Source of the DNA: an uncultured Bacteroidota bacterium
GTDB lineage: Bacteria > Bacteroidota > Bacteroidia > Bacteroidales > GWA2-32-17
Assembly: GCA_903872185.1 (NCBI GenBank)
Contig: CAIQJL010000331.1
Location: 1 to 44,175, forward strand
Direction: 5' to 3'
Length of the DNA: 44,175 nt
Shown: piece after piece, positions 33,478 through 41,518 of the stretch
How positions within the stretch are numbered: position 1 is the first letter of the stretch
Layout: each line of letters starts with the position of its first letter
Program-made: the position numbers and the translations under genes
The notes under the pieces: generated by a model
What the model was told of the DNA's origin: nothing
The model's database searches: none
The model's input: only the letters and a program-made list of their open reading frames with translations

Positions 33478-35740
33478 GACTCTGTTTAATTACTTTAAAC
33501 AATATTTCTCTACTTAGTGGTTTTGTTACAAAATCATTAAACCCACAAGCTTTTGCATGCTCACGAGTTTCTATTTGTGCATCTGCAGTTTGTGCAATAA
33601 CAGGCAAATTGGGTCTTATTTTTCTTATTTCTTCGGTAACTTTACAACCCGAAATTTCCGGAAGATGCAAATCCATTAAAACAAGATCGATGTTTGCATT
33701 TTGTTTTATAATATTCATAGCCTCTCTCCCATCAGAAGCATGAATAACTTTTGCTAAATTTTTTTCAAGTATCGTTCTTATATAAAAATAACTCGCTTCA
33801 TCATCTTCAACAACTAAAAAAGTAAGACCGTTAAAATTCTCGGAGATATAACTTTTAACCCTTTCATTTTCTATTTTAAAATCTTCATTTTTAAGAGGCT
33901 TATAAGGTAAAGTAAAATAGAATACAGATCCGTTTTTAGGCTCTGACTCTACCCATATAGAACCACCCATTAACTCTGTAATTGCTTTTGTGATTGCTAA
34001 ACCTAACCCAGTTCCTCCATAATTTCTCGCAGTTCCTTCATCTGCCTGTTTAAAACGCTCAAAAATTAAATTTAAACTACTTTTCTGTATTCCAATTCCA
34101 CTGTCTTTAACAAAAAATTCTAATTCTTTATTTTTTACCACATAGCCAAATTCAATTTTACCTTTATGGGTAAATTTTAAAGCATTTGATAATAAATTCA
34201 CCAAAATCTGTTTTAGCCTTCCTTCATCAATTAAAATAAAAAGATCTAAATCATTAGGTGGTATATTTAATATTATTTCAAGGTCTTTTTTCCCTTTTTC
34301 GTTTTTATCTTTTTCGATCCAGTTTTGCAGATAACGAATAGTTTGATTTAAATTACAAGCATATTCAGAAACACGTAATTGTCCCGCTTCTATTTTTGAA
34401 ATATCTATAATATCGTTAATTAAATCTAGCAAACTACGGCTATTAGAAGTAACCATATCAATGTATTCACTTCTTGTTTCCATAGAAATATCCTGATCTC
34501 TTAACAAATCAGAGAATCCTATAATAACGTTCAATGGAGTTCGTACTTCATGACTCATATTTGCTAAAAACGCAGACTTTAACCTATCACTTCCCTCGGC
34601 TTTTTCCTTAGCATTTTTTAATTCATTTTCATAAATCTGACGTTCGGATATATCAAATGCAATTGATAAAATATTTTGTTTCCCATTAATAGTAATAAGC
34701 TCTCCTGAAAAAGAACAACCTCCAACTCCAGATTTTCTTAAATATTTAATTACATAATTTTTTATTGATCCATTTAATTGAGTGTTTTTTAAGATATTCT
34801 CATAATCAGATGCTGATTCAAAAAATGGAATTGATAAAATATAATGTCCGATTATTTTACTTTTCTTAAGCCCGGTTATTTCTTCAAAACTTTCATTTAC
34901 GTCAATAACAAGACCTTTTAAATCCATTATAAACATAGGTACAGGTGTACGATTAAATGAGGTTGAGAATTTTTCTTCGGATTGACGTAATATATCTTCA
35001 GAATTTTTTCTTCTTTGAATTTCGGCTTCTATAACTTTTGTACGTTGTTCTACTTTTGCTTCAAGATCTGTAGAATATCTTCTATAGCTTTTTATTAACA
35101 CAAAAATAAATGGAAGAACAATTAAAAGTAAGAATAATGCTTTAACAAGAGTCATCGGTATTGCTGCCATTAACCGATCTTTAATAAAACTAATTTCCAT
35201 ATCTGCACAAAGCACATATTTTCTTCCATTTCTACTAATTTTAGGAATTAAAACTGTTTTTAAGGTTCCCCAGCGATCAGTATACTCACAAAAAGAAATA
35301 ACACTTTTATTAAATGATTGATAAAAAGAAGAATCGGCTTCAGAATATTCCATCCAATAAGTCGTTAAATTTTCTCCTGTTAATAATTCTTCAGAAGTAG
35401 CATTAGATGATACAAAATATAATTTTCCATTATTCTCAATGATACTGTACAAATATTTAACTCCAAGATTATCGTTTTGCTTACTTAACAAACTCATTAT
35501 CTCGTAATATTCAACTTTTGAAATTGAATCAGGACCAATAGCTCTATCGTGATAATCAACAGGCAATAAATACTCTATGCTTCTTGCAGCTTCAGTTAAT
35601 TTTAAATCAACTTGTGCAACAATTTCATTTTTTTGATGATTATAATTCCAAAATGAATATAATGTTACACCAACAAAATAAATTAATATTGATGTTACTA
35701 TTAGTCCAAATTGTGTTATTTTCTTTAATCTTTTAAACAT
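33467..35740 (-). CDS. Hybrid sensor histidine kinase/response regulator
   Basis: Two transmembrane helices (about 12-31 and 196-217) frame a periplasmic sensor domain of about 160 residues with no clear family. A short coiled linker (LEAKVEQRTKVIEAEIQRRKNSE) and a PAS domain (about 253-370) follow. The HisKA domain has its acceptor His 397 in MSHEVRTPLNVIIGFSDLL. The ATPase domain has NLLSNALKFTHKG (N box) and GTGLGLAITKAITELMGG (G box). A C-terminal receiver (about 635-757) carries DLVLMDLHLPEISG and VTKPLS. No output domain or separate regulator lies nearby, so the target is unknown. The start is 6 nt after the stop of the secreted hydrolase, so the two genes form an operon. The 3' end overlaps aroK. 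Confidence 0.93.
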   Translation of the reverse strand: MFKRLKKITQFGLIVTSILIYFVGVTLYSFWNYNHQKNEIVAQVDLKLTEAARSIEYLLPVDYHDRAIGPDSISKVEYYEIMSLLSKQNDNLGVKYLYSIIENNGKLYFVSSNATSEELLTGENLTTYWMEYSEADSSFYQSFNKSVISFCEYTDRWGTLKTVLIPKISRNGRKYVLCADMEISFIKDRLMAAIPMTLVKALFLLLIVLPFIFVLIKSYRRYSTDLEAKVEQRTKVIEAEIQRRKNSEDILRQSEEKFSTSFNRTPVPMFIMDLKGLVIDVNESFEEITGLKKSKIIGHYILSIPFFESASDYENILKNTQLNGSIKNYVIKYLRKSGVGGCSFSGELITINGKQNILSIAFDISERQIYENELKNAKEKAEGSDRLKSAFLANMSHEVRTPLNVIIGFSDLLRDQDISMETRSEYIDMVTSNSRSLLDLINDIIDISKIEAGQLRVSEYACNLNQTIRYLQNWIEKDKNEKGKKDLEIILNIPPNDLDLFILIDEGRLKQILVNLLSNALKFTHKGKIEFGYVVKNKELEFFVKDSGIGIQKSSLNLIFERFKQADEGTARNYGGTGLGLAITKAITELMGGSIWVESEPKNGSVFYFTLPYKPLKNEDFKIENERVKSYISENFNGLTFLVVEDDEASYFYIRTILEKNLAKVIHASDGREAMNIIKQNANIDLVLMDLHLPEISGCKVTEEIRKIRPNLPVIAQTADAQIETREHAKACGFNDFVTKPLSREILFKVIKQSLKK

Positions 35741-35746
35741 TAAAAT

Positions 35747-37633
35747 CTATTTTGCAATAATTATTTTTCTACTTCCTACTAATAGGTCCTTCTCAAAAAT
35801 TTTAACCATATAAATCCCATTAGTTAAATTTGAAACATCAATACCCTCTTCGCTTTCAACAGAGAAATAAGTTAATTCTTCTCCTATTAAATTTATTATT
35901 TTTACATTTATTTTTGAACCTTCATTTGAATAATCAATATAAATTTTCTCTGATGCGGGATTTGGAAAAACATGTATTTCATCTTCGTATTTAACTTCAT
36001 TAAGTTGATTTGTTACAGAAACTGGTAACATTATGTAAGAAGCATGTCCAATTTCATGAAATATTTTGTTAGTTGCGACTAAAGTATCTCCTGCAATATA
36101 CATTATTAATCCATTATTAAGATTTTTATCATATTTTGGATAATTTGAAGAAGAAATATCTATTCTGATTGAATGACCTATTAAAAAAGTGTACGCTGTG
36201 TTAGGAAAATCAATTATTGCTTCATAAACCTGATTTGGAACAATTGAAGAAGTATCTGCAATAGAAAACCCATTTCTAAAACGCATCCTTAAAATACCAT
36301 CAGATATTAACATCGAGCGACCATCAGGATATACATCACATAAACGAATTGTAAAATCAGTATCTTTTCTATCACTTTTAATAAAAATATGCGCAGATGG
36401 TTTACCTGAAATTTGAACTGGACTTGTTAATGCCTGTGTTGTAAAAATTGCTAAATCGTTCCTGGTTTCAACAACAGACGACTGATCATATGGACCTTGT
36501 AATAAATCTTGTCTAAGTGTTGTTCCGCCATGGGTTGGAGATGGATTTGAAGGATTGTATAAATACTGAGAATAATTATTTGCTAACGCTGGGAGAGTAT
36601 TTGATAAAACACCATTATCATTTAAATAAAAATTCTGATTAGCATTTCCAATTGGAGGCCAAACAGAAGTAGCATTCCATGTGTTTTCACCAATATTAAA
36701 ATAACGAATTGTTGGCTCAGAATCCCAACCATTAACTTGGTTTTTTAAATAAAAATCGAAAAAACGCAATGCCAACGAATCGCTCCAACCACAAGCTTCA
36801 TTAAAAGTTAATTCTCCCTGATTACAAGTGCCAACCTGCGCCTGACCAAAGCCACCATGAGCCCATGGCCCCATTAGTAATTTATGCTTATTTCTAACTG
36901 TTACAGGTGAGGATTGTTTTATTCCTGAAAATAAATTCATCATTAAATCAATATTATGATCGTACCATCCACCAATCATAAAACAAGGAACATTAATTAA
37001 TTGCGGATAAAAATTTGTGTTTTGTAAATACTGCCATGTTAAATTATAAAATGGATTTGCAAGTATACCTGCTGACATTCCATACCCTAAAGCATCAAGC
37101 TGCTGAACATACTCTGTTCTATATACGCCTCCGGGATAATACTCGCTGTATTCAAACTGAGAACCTGCAACTAAAGGAACGCAACAAGTTAAATGTGGTG
37201 GGTTTTCTTTAGCTGTTTGATATTGAATTTTTCCAAGTGCAGAAGGCCCCCAAGTACCAATTTTACCATCAGACCATGTTTGTTGGGCAATCCATTCTAC
37301 AATATCGTAACCATCTTGACCACGATTAACACTAGCAACCATGGCACTTGCACTTCCATAAAAACCTCTCCAATCAACAACAACAAAATTATATCCTGAT
37401 AAATTTAAATTAGCACCAATACCTAATGGTAAACCAAATCTGTAATAAATTCTATTATATGGAGTTTGAATTAAAATTGTTGGCTTTTGCAATCCACCTG
37501 ATACAATATAAACATCTGCAGCAAGTTTTTTACCATCTCGCATAGCAATAGAATCAATCTGAGGCGTGTAAACCTGAGAAAAAGACAATAAACAAAAACA
37601 AACAAAAAGAAAGGTAAGTATAACGGATTTCAT
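35747..37633 (-). CDS. Secreted CocE/NonD (S15-like) hydrolase with type IX sorting domain
   Basis: A signal peptide (about 1-20, SFSQ) is followed by an X-Pro dipeptidyl-peptidase/CocE alpha/beta-hydrolase domain. Its features are YNFVVVDWRGFYGS, the nucleophile in GTWGPSALGK (Ser about 131) and MIGGWYDHNIDL. A jelly-roll XPDPD C-domain (about 320-540) includes SDRKDTDFTIRLCDVYPDG. The last 80 residues form a type A T9SS sorting domain (EIHVFPNPASEKIYI, LTNGIYMVKIFEKDLL, ending KIIIAK). The product is therefore probably exported by type IX secretion and displayed or released. Likely substrates are acyl esters or Pro-peptides. It is followed within 6 nt by the hybrid kinase gene. Confidence 0.92.
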   Translation of the reverse strand: MKSVILTFLFVCFCLLSFSQVYTPQIDSIAMRDGKKLAADVYIVSGGLQKPTILIQTPYNRIYYRFGLPLGIGANLNLSGYNFVVVDWRGFYGSASAMVASVNRGQDGYDIVEWIAQQTWSDGKIGTWGPSALGKIQYQTAKENPPHLTCCVPLVAGSQFEYSEYYPGGVYRTEYVQQLDALGYGMSAGILANPFYNLTWQYLQNTNFYPQLINVPCFMIGGWYDHNIDLMMNLFSGIKQSSPVTVRNKHKLLMGPWAHGGFGQAQVGTCNQGELTFNEACGWSDSLALRFFDFYLKNQVNGWDSEPTIRYFNIGENTWNATSVWPPIGNANQNFYLNDNGVLSNTLPALANNYSQYLYNPSNPSPTHGGTTLRQDLLQGPYDQSSVVETRNDLAIFTTQALTSPVQISGKPSAHIFIKSDRKDTDFTIRLCDVYPDGRSMLISDGILRMRFRNGFSIADTSSIVPNQVYEAIIDFPNTAYTFLIGHSIRIDISSSNYPKYDKNLNNGLIMYIAGDTLVATNKIFHEIGHASYIMLPVSVTNQLNEVKYEDEIHVFPNPASEKIYIDYSNEGSKINVKIINLIGEELTYFSVESEEGIDVSNLTNGIYMVKIFEKDLLVGSRKIIIAK

Positions 37634-37750
37634 GACGAAACCTTTAAATTTTTACACTAATACTTTGTTATGTAAAATTAATAAAAAAAATGAATTTTTT
37701 ACTTTTATAAAGATCTTTCAAATAAATTTGAGAAAAAAGAGTAAAACTGC

Positions 37751-38668
37751 CTATTTTGTAAGTTCCTGGAATACTTGCTCTAATGACATCTCTTTCTTTT
37801 GCATTGAGAGCACAGTTAATCCTTGTTTTACAGCAAATTGAAAAACTTCTGGTCTAATATCTTCTGAAGTATTCCCTTCAATTAACCAATTATATTGTTT
37901 TAAACCCTGAACCTTACTTACTCCTTTTATTTTAAGAAGTTCATCCCGGGAAACCGTTGTATTAAACTCGACTATTACAGTTTGGTGATTACTTGCTGAA
38001 GTTTGTCTTTGTAAGTCTTCTTTACTATTATCGGCAACAATTTTTCCATTGTTTATAATTATTACACGATTACAAATAGCTTCAACCTCCTGCATTAAAT
38101 GAGTAGACAAAAGAACCGTTTTTTGCTTTCCAACCTCAGCAATTAAATTTCTTATTTCAACAATTTGGTTGGGATCAAGTCCAGATGTTGGTTCATCTAA
38201 AATAAGTACCGACGGATCGTGAATTAGTGCTTGTGCAAGTCCAACTCTTTGTCTATACCCTTTTGATAAAGCACCAATTTTCTTTTTTTGCTCAATAGTT
38301 AAACCTGTCTTTAAAATCATCTCGTCGGTTCTTTCCTTTGCATTTTTTGGACTTAACTTATATAAACGTGCTACGAAATAGAGATATTCGCGCACATACA
38401 TATCAAGATAAAGTGGATTGTTTTCGGGTAAATATCCTATTTGTTTTCTTACTTCTAAACTTTTTTCAAGAATATCTAATCCGTTTACTAAAATCTCGCC
38501 AGATGATGGAGGAATAAAACCTGTAATAATTTTCATCATTGTAGATTTTCCTGCACCGTTTGGTCCAAGAAAACCAAAAATTTCGCCACTCGATATTTCA
38601 AACGAAACATTATCAAGGGCTTTTTGTTTCCCGTAAAATTTGGTAATTCCTTTTACGCTTATTGACAT
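37751..38668 (-). CDS. gldA: ABC transporter ATP-binding protein GldA (gliding-associated)
   Basis: The ATPase subunit of an ABC-2-type exporter. Walker A is FLGPNGAGKSTMMKI (about 33-47), the Q-loop is IGYLPENNPLYLDMYVREYL, the signature is LSKGYRQRVGLAQALIHDP, and Walker B is VLILDEPTSGLDPNQ. The H-loop lies in LLSTHLMQEVEAIC. The opening MSISVKGITKFYGKQKALDNVSF and the 305-residue length fit the gliding-associated GldA group. The permease genes gldF and gldG are not next to it. Gliding motility itself is inferred and not shown, since gldA-like genes also occur in non-gliders. Confidence 0.88.
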   Translation of the reverse strand: MSISVKGITKFYGKQKALDNVSFEISSGEIFGFLGPNGAGKSTMMKIITGFIPPSSGEILVNGLDILEKSLEVRKQIGYLPENNPLYLDMYVREYLYFVARLYKLSPKNAKERTDEMILKTGLTIEQKKKIGALSKGYRQRVGLAQALIHDPSVLILDEPTSGLDPNQIVEIRNLIAEVGKQKTVLLSTHLMQEVEAICNRVIIINNGKIVADNSKEDLQRQTSASNHQTVIVEFNTTVSRDELLKIKGVSKVQGLKQYNWLIEGNTSEDIRPEVFQFAVKQGLTVLSMQKKEMSLEQVFQELTK

Positions 38669-38763
38669 GTAATAATAAATTAATCTTTTGCGAAATTAAA
38701 CAAATTCATCACAATCTGTTAAGTTTAAATCTTAAATAATCTCAAAAAAATATTTATTCTAAT

Positions 38764-38831
38764 GTCAGTCTGAGGCACTCGAAGACTGAATGTTAAAAAT
38801 AATAGCCATCCTTCGAGAACCTCAGGATGAC
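38764..38831 (-). repeat. GTCA-ended inverted-repeat element between the dehydrogenase and gldA
   Basis: The two arms pair in blocks: GTCA/TGAC, CTGAGG/CCTCAG, CTCGAAG/CTTCGAG, with 2-nt mismatches between blocks. Read on the minus strand it begins GTCATCCTGAGG, 13 nt after the stop of the dehydrogenase gene. Confidence 0.75.
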
Positions 38832-38844
38832 TTAGTTTTATTAC

Positions 38845-39807
38845 TTAAAACAATCCCTTCTTATGTTTTTCGCCCAGAACCTTTAACATATCTACTGTCA
38901 TTGCATCTAAATCATAAGAAGGTTTCCAACCCCACTCTTCACGAGCAGCAGTATCATCAATTGAACGAGGCCATGAATCTGCAATTGCCTGACGGAAATC
39001 TATCTTATAATCAATAGTAAATTCTGGAATATACTTCTTTATACTTTCTGCTAAAATTGCAGGAGTAAAACTCATAGCTGCCAAATTAAAATCTGAATGA
39101 TGTTTTAATTTTGAATAGTCTGCCTGAAACAAATCAATTGTTGCCTTTAAACAATCTGGCATATACATCATTGGAAGCATAGTATCTTCCTTTAAAAAAC
39201 ATGTGTACTTTTTGTTTTTAATTGCTTCATAATAAATTGCAACAGCATAATCTGTTGTGCCACCACCAGGAAGAGTTTCGTTACTTATAATTCCAGGATA
39301 ACGTAAACCGCGAATGTCCATACCATATTTAAACACATAATAATCTGCAATAAGTTCACCTGCAACTTTCGTAACACCATACATAGAAGTAGGTTTTAAA
39401 ACAGTTTCCTGTGGTGTGTTATTTCTTGGTGTTGAAGGACCAAAAGCTGCTATAGAACTTGGATTAAACACCTGTTTTAATTTTAATTCACGGGCAACTT
39501 CAAGCACGTTAATAAATCCATTCATATTTACATTCCATGCAAGTTGAGGATTTTGTTCCCCGCAAGCTGAAAGAATAGCAGCCATGCTAATAATTGCATC
39601 TACATTATATTTTTTAACAACGTCTGCAATATTATTAATATCGGTAATATCAACCTTTGCAACAGGTCCCGAATTAAGTAGCTTCTCCGAAGTAATTTCT
39701 TTTATTTCACCAGCAATTACATTTTCACCGCCATAAATTTTTCTTAATTCAAGGGTTAATTCCGAACCAATTTGACCGGCTGCTCCAATAATTAATATTT
39801 TTTTCAT
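38845..39807 (-). CDS. Short-chain NAD-dependent L-threonine 3-dehydrogenase (epimerase-like fold)
   Basis: An extended SDR enzyme with the Rossmann motif LIIGAAGQIGSEL at the N-terminus and the YxxxK pair in PTSMYGVTKVAGELI. PSSIAAFGPSTPRNN and RYPGIISNETLPGGGTTDYAV are characteristic of bacterial SDR-type threonine dehydrogenases and separate it from UDP-glucose epimerases. It would oxidise threonine to 2-amino-3-ketobutyrate with NAD. The partner glycine C-acetyltransferase (kbl) is not within the window. At 320 residues the length is normal. The substrate call is from family motifs only. Confidence 0.85.
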   Translation of the reverse strand: MKKILIIGAAGQIGSELTLELRKIYGGENVIAGEIKEITSEKLLNSGPVAKVDITDINNIADVVKKYNVDAIISMAAILSACGEQNPQLAWNVNMNGFINVLEVARELKLKQVFNPSSIAAFGPSTPRNNTPQETVLKPTSMYGVTKVAGELIADYYVFKYGMDIRGLRYPGIISNETLPGGGTTDYAVAIYYEAIKNKKYTCFLKEDTMLPMMYMPDCLKATIDLFQADYSKLKHHSDFNLAAMSFTPAILAESIKKYIPEFTIDYKIDFRQAIADSWPRSIDDTAAREEWGWKPSYDLDAMTVDMLKVLGEKHKKGLF

Positions 39808-39859
39808 ATTATAAATTTCAATACGATTTATTCAAAATAATTTTCAAAAACTGAAGTCG

Positions 39860-39867
39860 CAAATGTA
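39860..39867 (-). promoter_or_regulatory. Candidate -7 box of the dehydrogenase gene
   Basis: On the minus strand TACATTTG, an exact TAnnTTTG match followed by CGAC, lies about 52 nt upstream of the ATG. The -33 region is poor. Confidence 0.35.
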
Positions 39868-39927
39868 ATAGTTTTCATAAATAAATTACATGAGAACTTA
39901 CATTGTTATAAAACACAAAAGAATCTC

Positions 39928-40019
39928 CGTCATGCTGAACTTGTCCTGAGCGAAGTCGAAGGGCAGCATCCCTTACCAATAAGACCCTGAAATAATTCGC
40001 CATGGCGAACAGGGTGACG
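39928..40019 (-). repeat. GTCA-ended element with TTCGCCATGGCGAA palindrome
   Basis: Outer ends CGTCA and TGACG, an internal ATGCTG/CAGCAT pair, and a perfect 14-bp palindrome at 39996-40009. Read on the minus strand it starts CGTCACCCTGTTCGCCATGG, 14 nt after the radical SAM stop. It shares its first 20 positions with the element at 26841-26934. Confidence 0.65.
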
Positions 40020-40033
40020 ATTGGTAAAATATT

Positions 40034-40930
40034 CTACAGCCCCCTTTGCCACTCTGCTCTTAGCCCAGCTATTTCAGGATTTTTAATTGCAAATTGTAAT
40101 TGTTCCAGAAATAACTGTTTATCTCTTCCCAAAATTCCATTTAATACAAGATAATTCGAGGCATGATTACTTCTAAATATTGTACCTTCCAATTCTAAAT
40201 GCGAAATAAAAACTTCCATTTCGTTTAATAAATCAGGAATTGTCATAGGAATATATTCCCCTAAAAATCTCTCTTTATATTTCTGCACCCCAAACGGAAA
40301 ACTAAGTACCAATACCGAAGCAAATTCAGGTTGTATTGCATTTAAAATTTTTGCTGAATTTATTGCATGTTCGTTACTATAATTCATACCACCAACACCT
40401 TCCAAAATTATTACAGAAAGTTTTATTCCTGCAGCCTTTGCTTTTAATAATCCTTCAACTGTTGATGAATAAGTTTCACCTTTACTCATTAACTTAAGAA
40501 CTTCATCATCACCAGATTCAATTCCAACGTAAACCATTTTCAATCCAGCTTCGCGTAGTTCAACCAATTCTTCATGAGTTTTAGCAAGAATATCTCTAGG
40601 TAAAGCATAAGTAGTAACTCTTCTATTTTTTGGAAAATTTTCTTTAATCGCTTTTAAAATGAATAAAAGTTTTTGAGTGGATAATACCATGGGGTTACCA
40701 TCAGCCAAAAATATTTTTCTTATTCCGGGATCTATTTTAGCAACAGCTTGAATTTCTTTTAAAACGTCTTCTTCTTTTTTAACTCTGAAATTCTTAGTGG
40801 TGTACATTTCGCAAAACGAGCATTTGTTCCAAGTGCATCCATATGTGACCTGAAGAATTAATGAGTCTGCTTCACTTGGTGGACGAAACAATGGCTCATC
40901 ATATTGTATAGGAAAATCGCGATAAAACAT
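40034..40930 (-). CDS. Radical SAM protein
   Basis: The cluster-binding segment is QVTYGCTWNKCSFCEMY, giving spacing Cys-x4-Cys-x2-Cys, one residue longer than the usual Cys-x3-Cys-x2-Cys. Later core segments are KIFLADGNPMVL (the second strand, near the methionine-binding region), VTTYALPRDILAKT and KMVYVGIESGDDEVL. These are typical of Elp3/MiaB-like (B12-independent) radical SAM folds. The protein has 298 residues and no extra C-terminal cluster or TRAM domain, so the reaction cannot be named. It is complete. The next gene on this strand is the dehydrogenase, separated by a 226-nt gap with a repeat element. Confidence 0.85.
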   Translation of the reverse strand: MFYRDFPIQYDEPLFRPPSEADSLILQVTYGCTWNKCSFCEMYTTKNFRVKKEEDVLKEIQAVAKIDPGIRKIFLADGNPMVLSTQKLLFILKAIKENFPKNRRVTTYALPRDILAKTHEELVELREAGLKMVYVGIESGDDEVLKLMSKGETYSSTVEGLLKAKAAGIKLSVIILEGVGGMNYSNEHAINSAKILNAIQPEFASVLVLSFPFGVQKYKERFLGEYIPMTIPDLLNEMEVFISHLELEGTIFRSNHASNYLVLNGILGRDKQLFLEQLQFAIKNPEIAGLRAEWQRGL

Positions 40931-40996
40931 TTTTTATTTTTTCTGTAAAAATAACACGAATTAAATTATAAAAGCGTTGTTTTCATATTTACATTA

Positions 40997-41060
40997 AGCT
41001 CCTCAGGAGCTAAATAAATTCATTTTTAGTTTTTATAAACATTAAAATCCTACGGATTTT
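40997..41060. repeat. REP-like element with two palindromes (second copy)
   Basis: AGCTCCT-C-AGGAGCT (40997-41011) and AAAATCC-TAC-GGATTTT (41044-41060), separated by 32 nt that end in TTTATAAACATT. The element at 13462-13528 has palindromes 34 nt apart and GCTATAAACATG at the same place. The stems differ in sequence but keep their pairing. Confidence 0.6.
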
Positions 41061-41131
41061 TAAAATGATCAAACATTAAGAAACTATTTTGAATTTTAAT
41101 ATTATTTTTTGTAAAAACATCAAAAGCGGAG

Positions 41132-41222
41132 GTCATATTGAGCCTGTCGAAATAGTGCGTGGGGCATTGTGCATGTCTTTCGAGGGCACTTCGGCAAGCT
41201 CAGTGCAGGCTCTCAAGATGAC
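41132..41222. repeat. GTCAT-ended inverted-repeat element upstream of rpsO
   Basis: GTCATATTGAGCCTG at the left pairs with CAGGCTCTCAAGATGAC at the right, with a 2-nt bulge. The interior holds further TCGAAA/TTTCGA-like matches. Minus-strand reading starts GTCATCTTGAGAGCC. It is not adjacent to a stop codon, unlike its three relatives. Confidence 0.65.
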
Positions 41223-41372
41223 AGAATTGGGAATTGAAAGATAAAACGATTTAAATTTTTTAATATTATGGCTTCCTTACAATTGTTAAAATTCAAAACA
41301 GTTTCTAAATTAATCAACTTCTCGAACTTTAAGATTAGGTTTAACTTAAAACTATTCTTGATTTGTTTTTAT

Positions 41373-41409
41373 ACTTTAAGCACTCACAACTTTAAGTACT
41401 TTAGGCACT
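41373..41409. repeat. Three partial copies of ACTTTAAGCACT
   Basis: ACTTTAAGCACT (41373-41384), ACTTTAAGTACT (41389-41400) and ACTTTAGGCACT (41398-41409, overlapping). It lies about 110 nt before the rpsO ATG. Confidence 0.5.
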
Positions 41410-41474
41410 TTTGCCAAATCACATTCAACTAAATAAAAATTACCTATATAGGTATCTCGAATTAAATATTTTAC

Positions 41475-41482
41475 TATCTTTG
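41475..41482 (+). promoter_or_regulatory. Candidate -7 box of the rpsO promoter
   Basis: TATCTTTG, an exact TAnnTTTG match identical to the box in front of parE. It lies 36 nt before the rpsO ATG. No good -33 TTTG is seen. Confidence 0.5.
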
Positions 41483-41518
41483 CAACTCATTTTTAGTAAA
41501 AACCAATTTTTAAAAATC

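Larger units (their letters stand above)
40931..41518. other. Intergenic region upstream of rpsO
   Basis: Nearly 590 nt between divergent genes. It holds the second REP-like double palindrome (40997-41060), a GTCAT-ended inverted repeat (41132-41222), a three-copy ACTTTAAGCACT micro-repeat (41373-41409) and the rpsO -7 box (41475-41482). No protein gene is supported; the N-terminal part of the track ORF at 41411 is untranslated leader. Confidence 0.65.

Noticed and set aside
38790-39017. Plus-strand ORF of 75 codons
   Set aside because: It begins inside an inverted repeat and continues antisense to the dehydrogenase gene. No protein family is recognisable.
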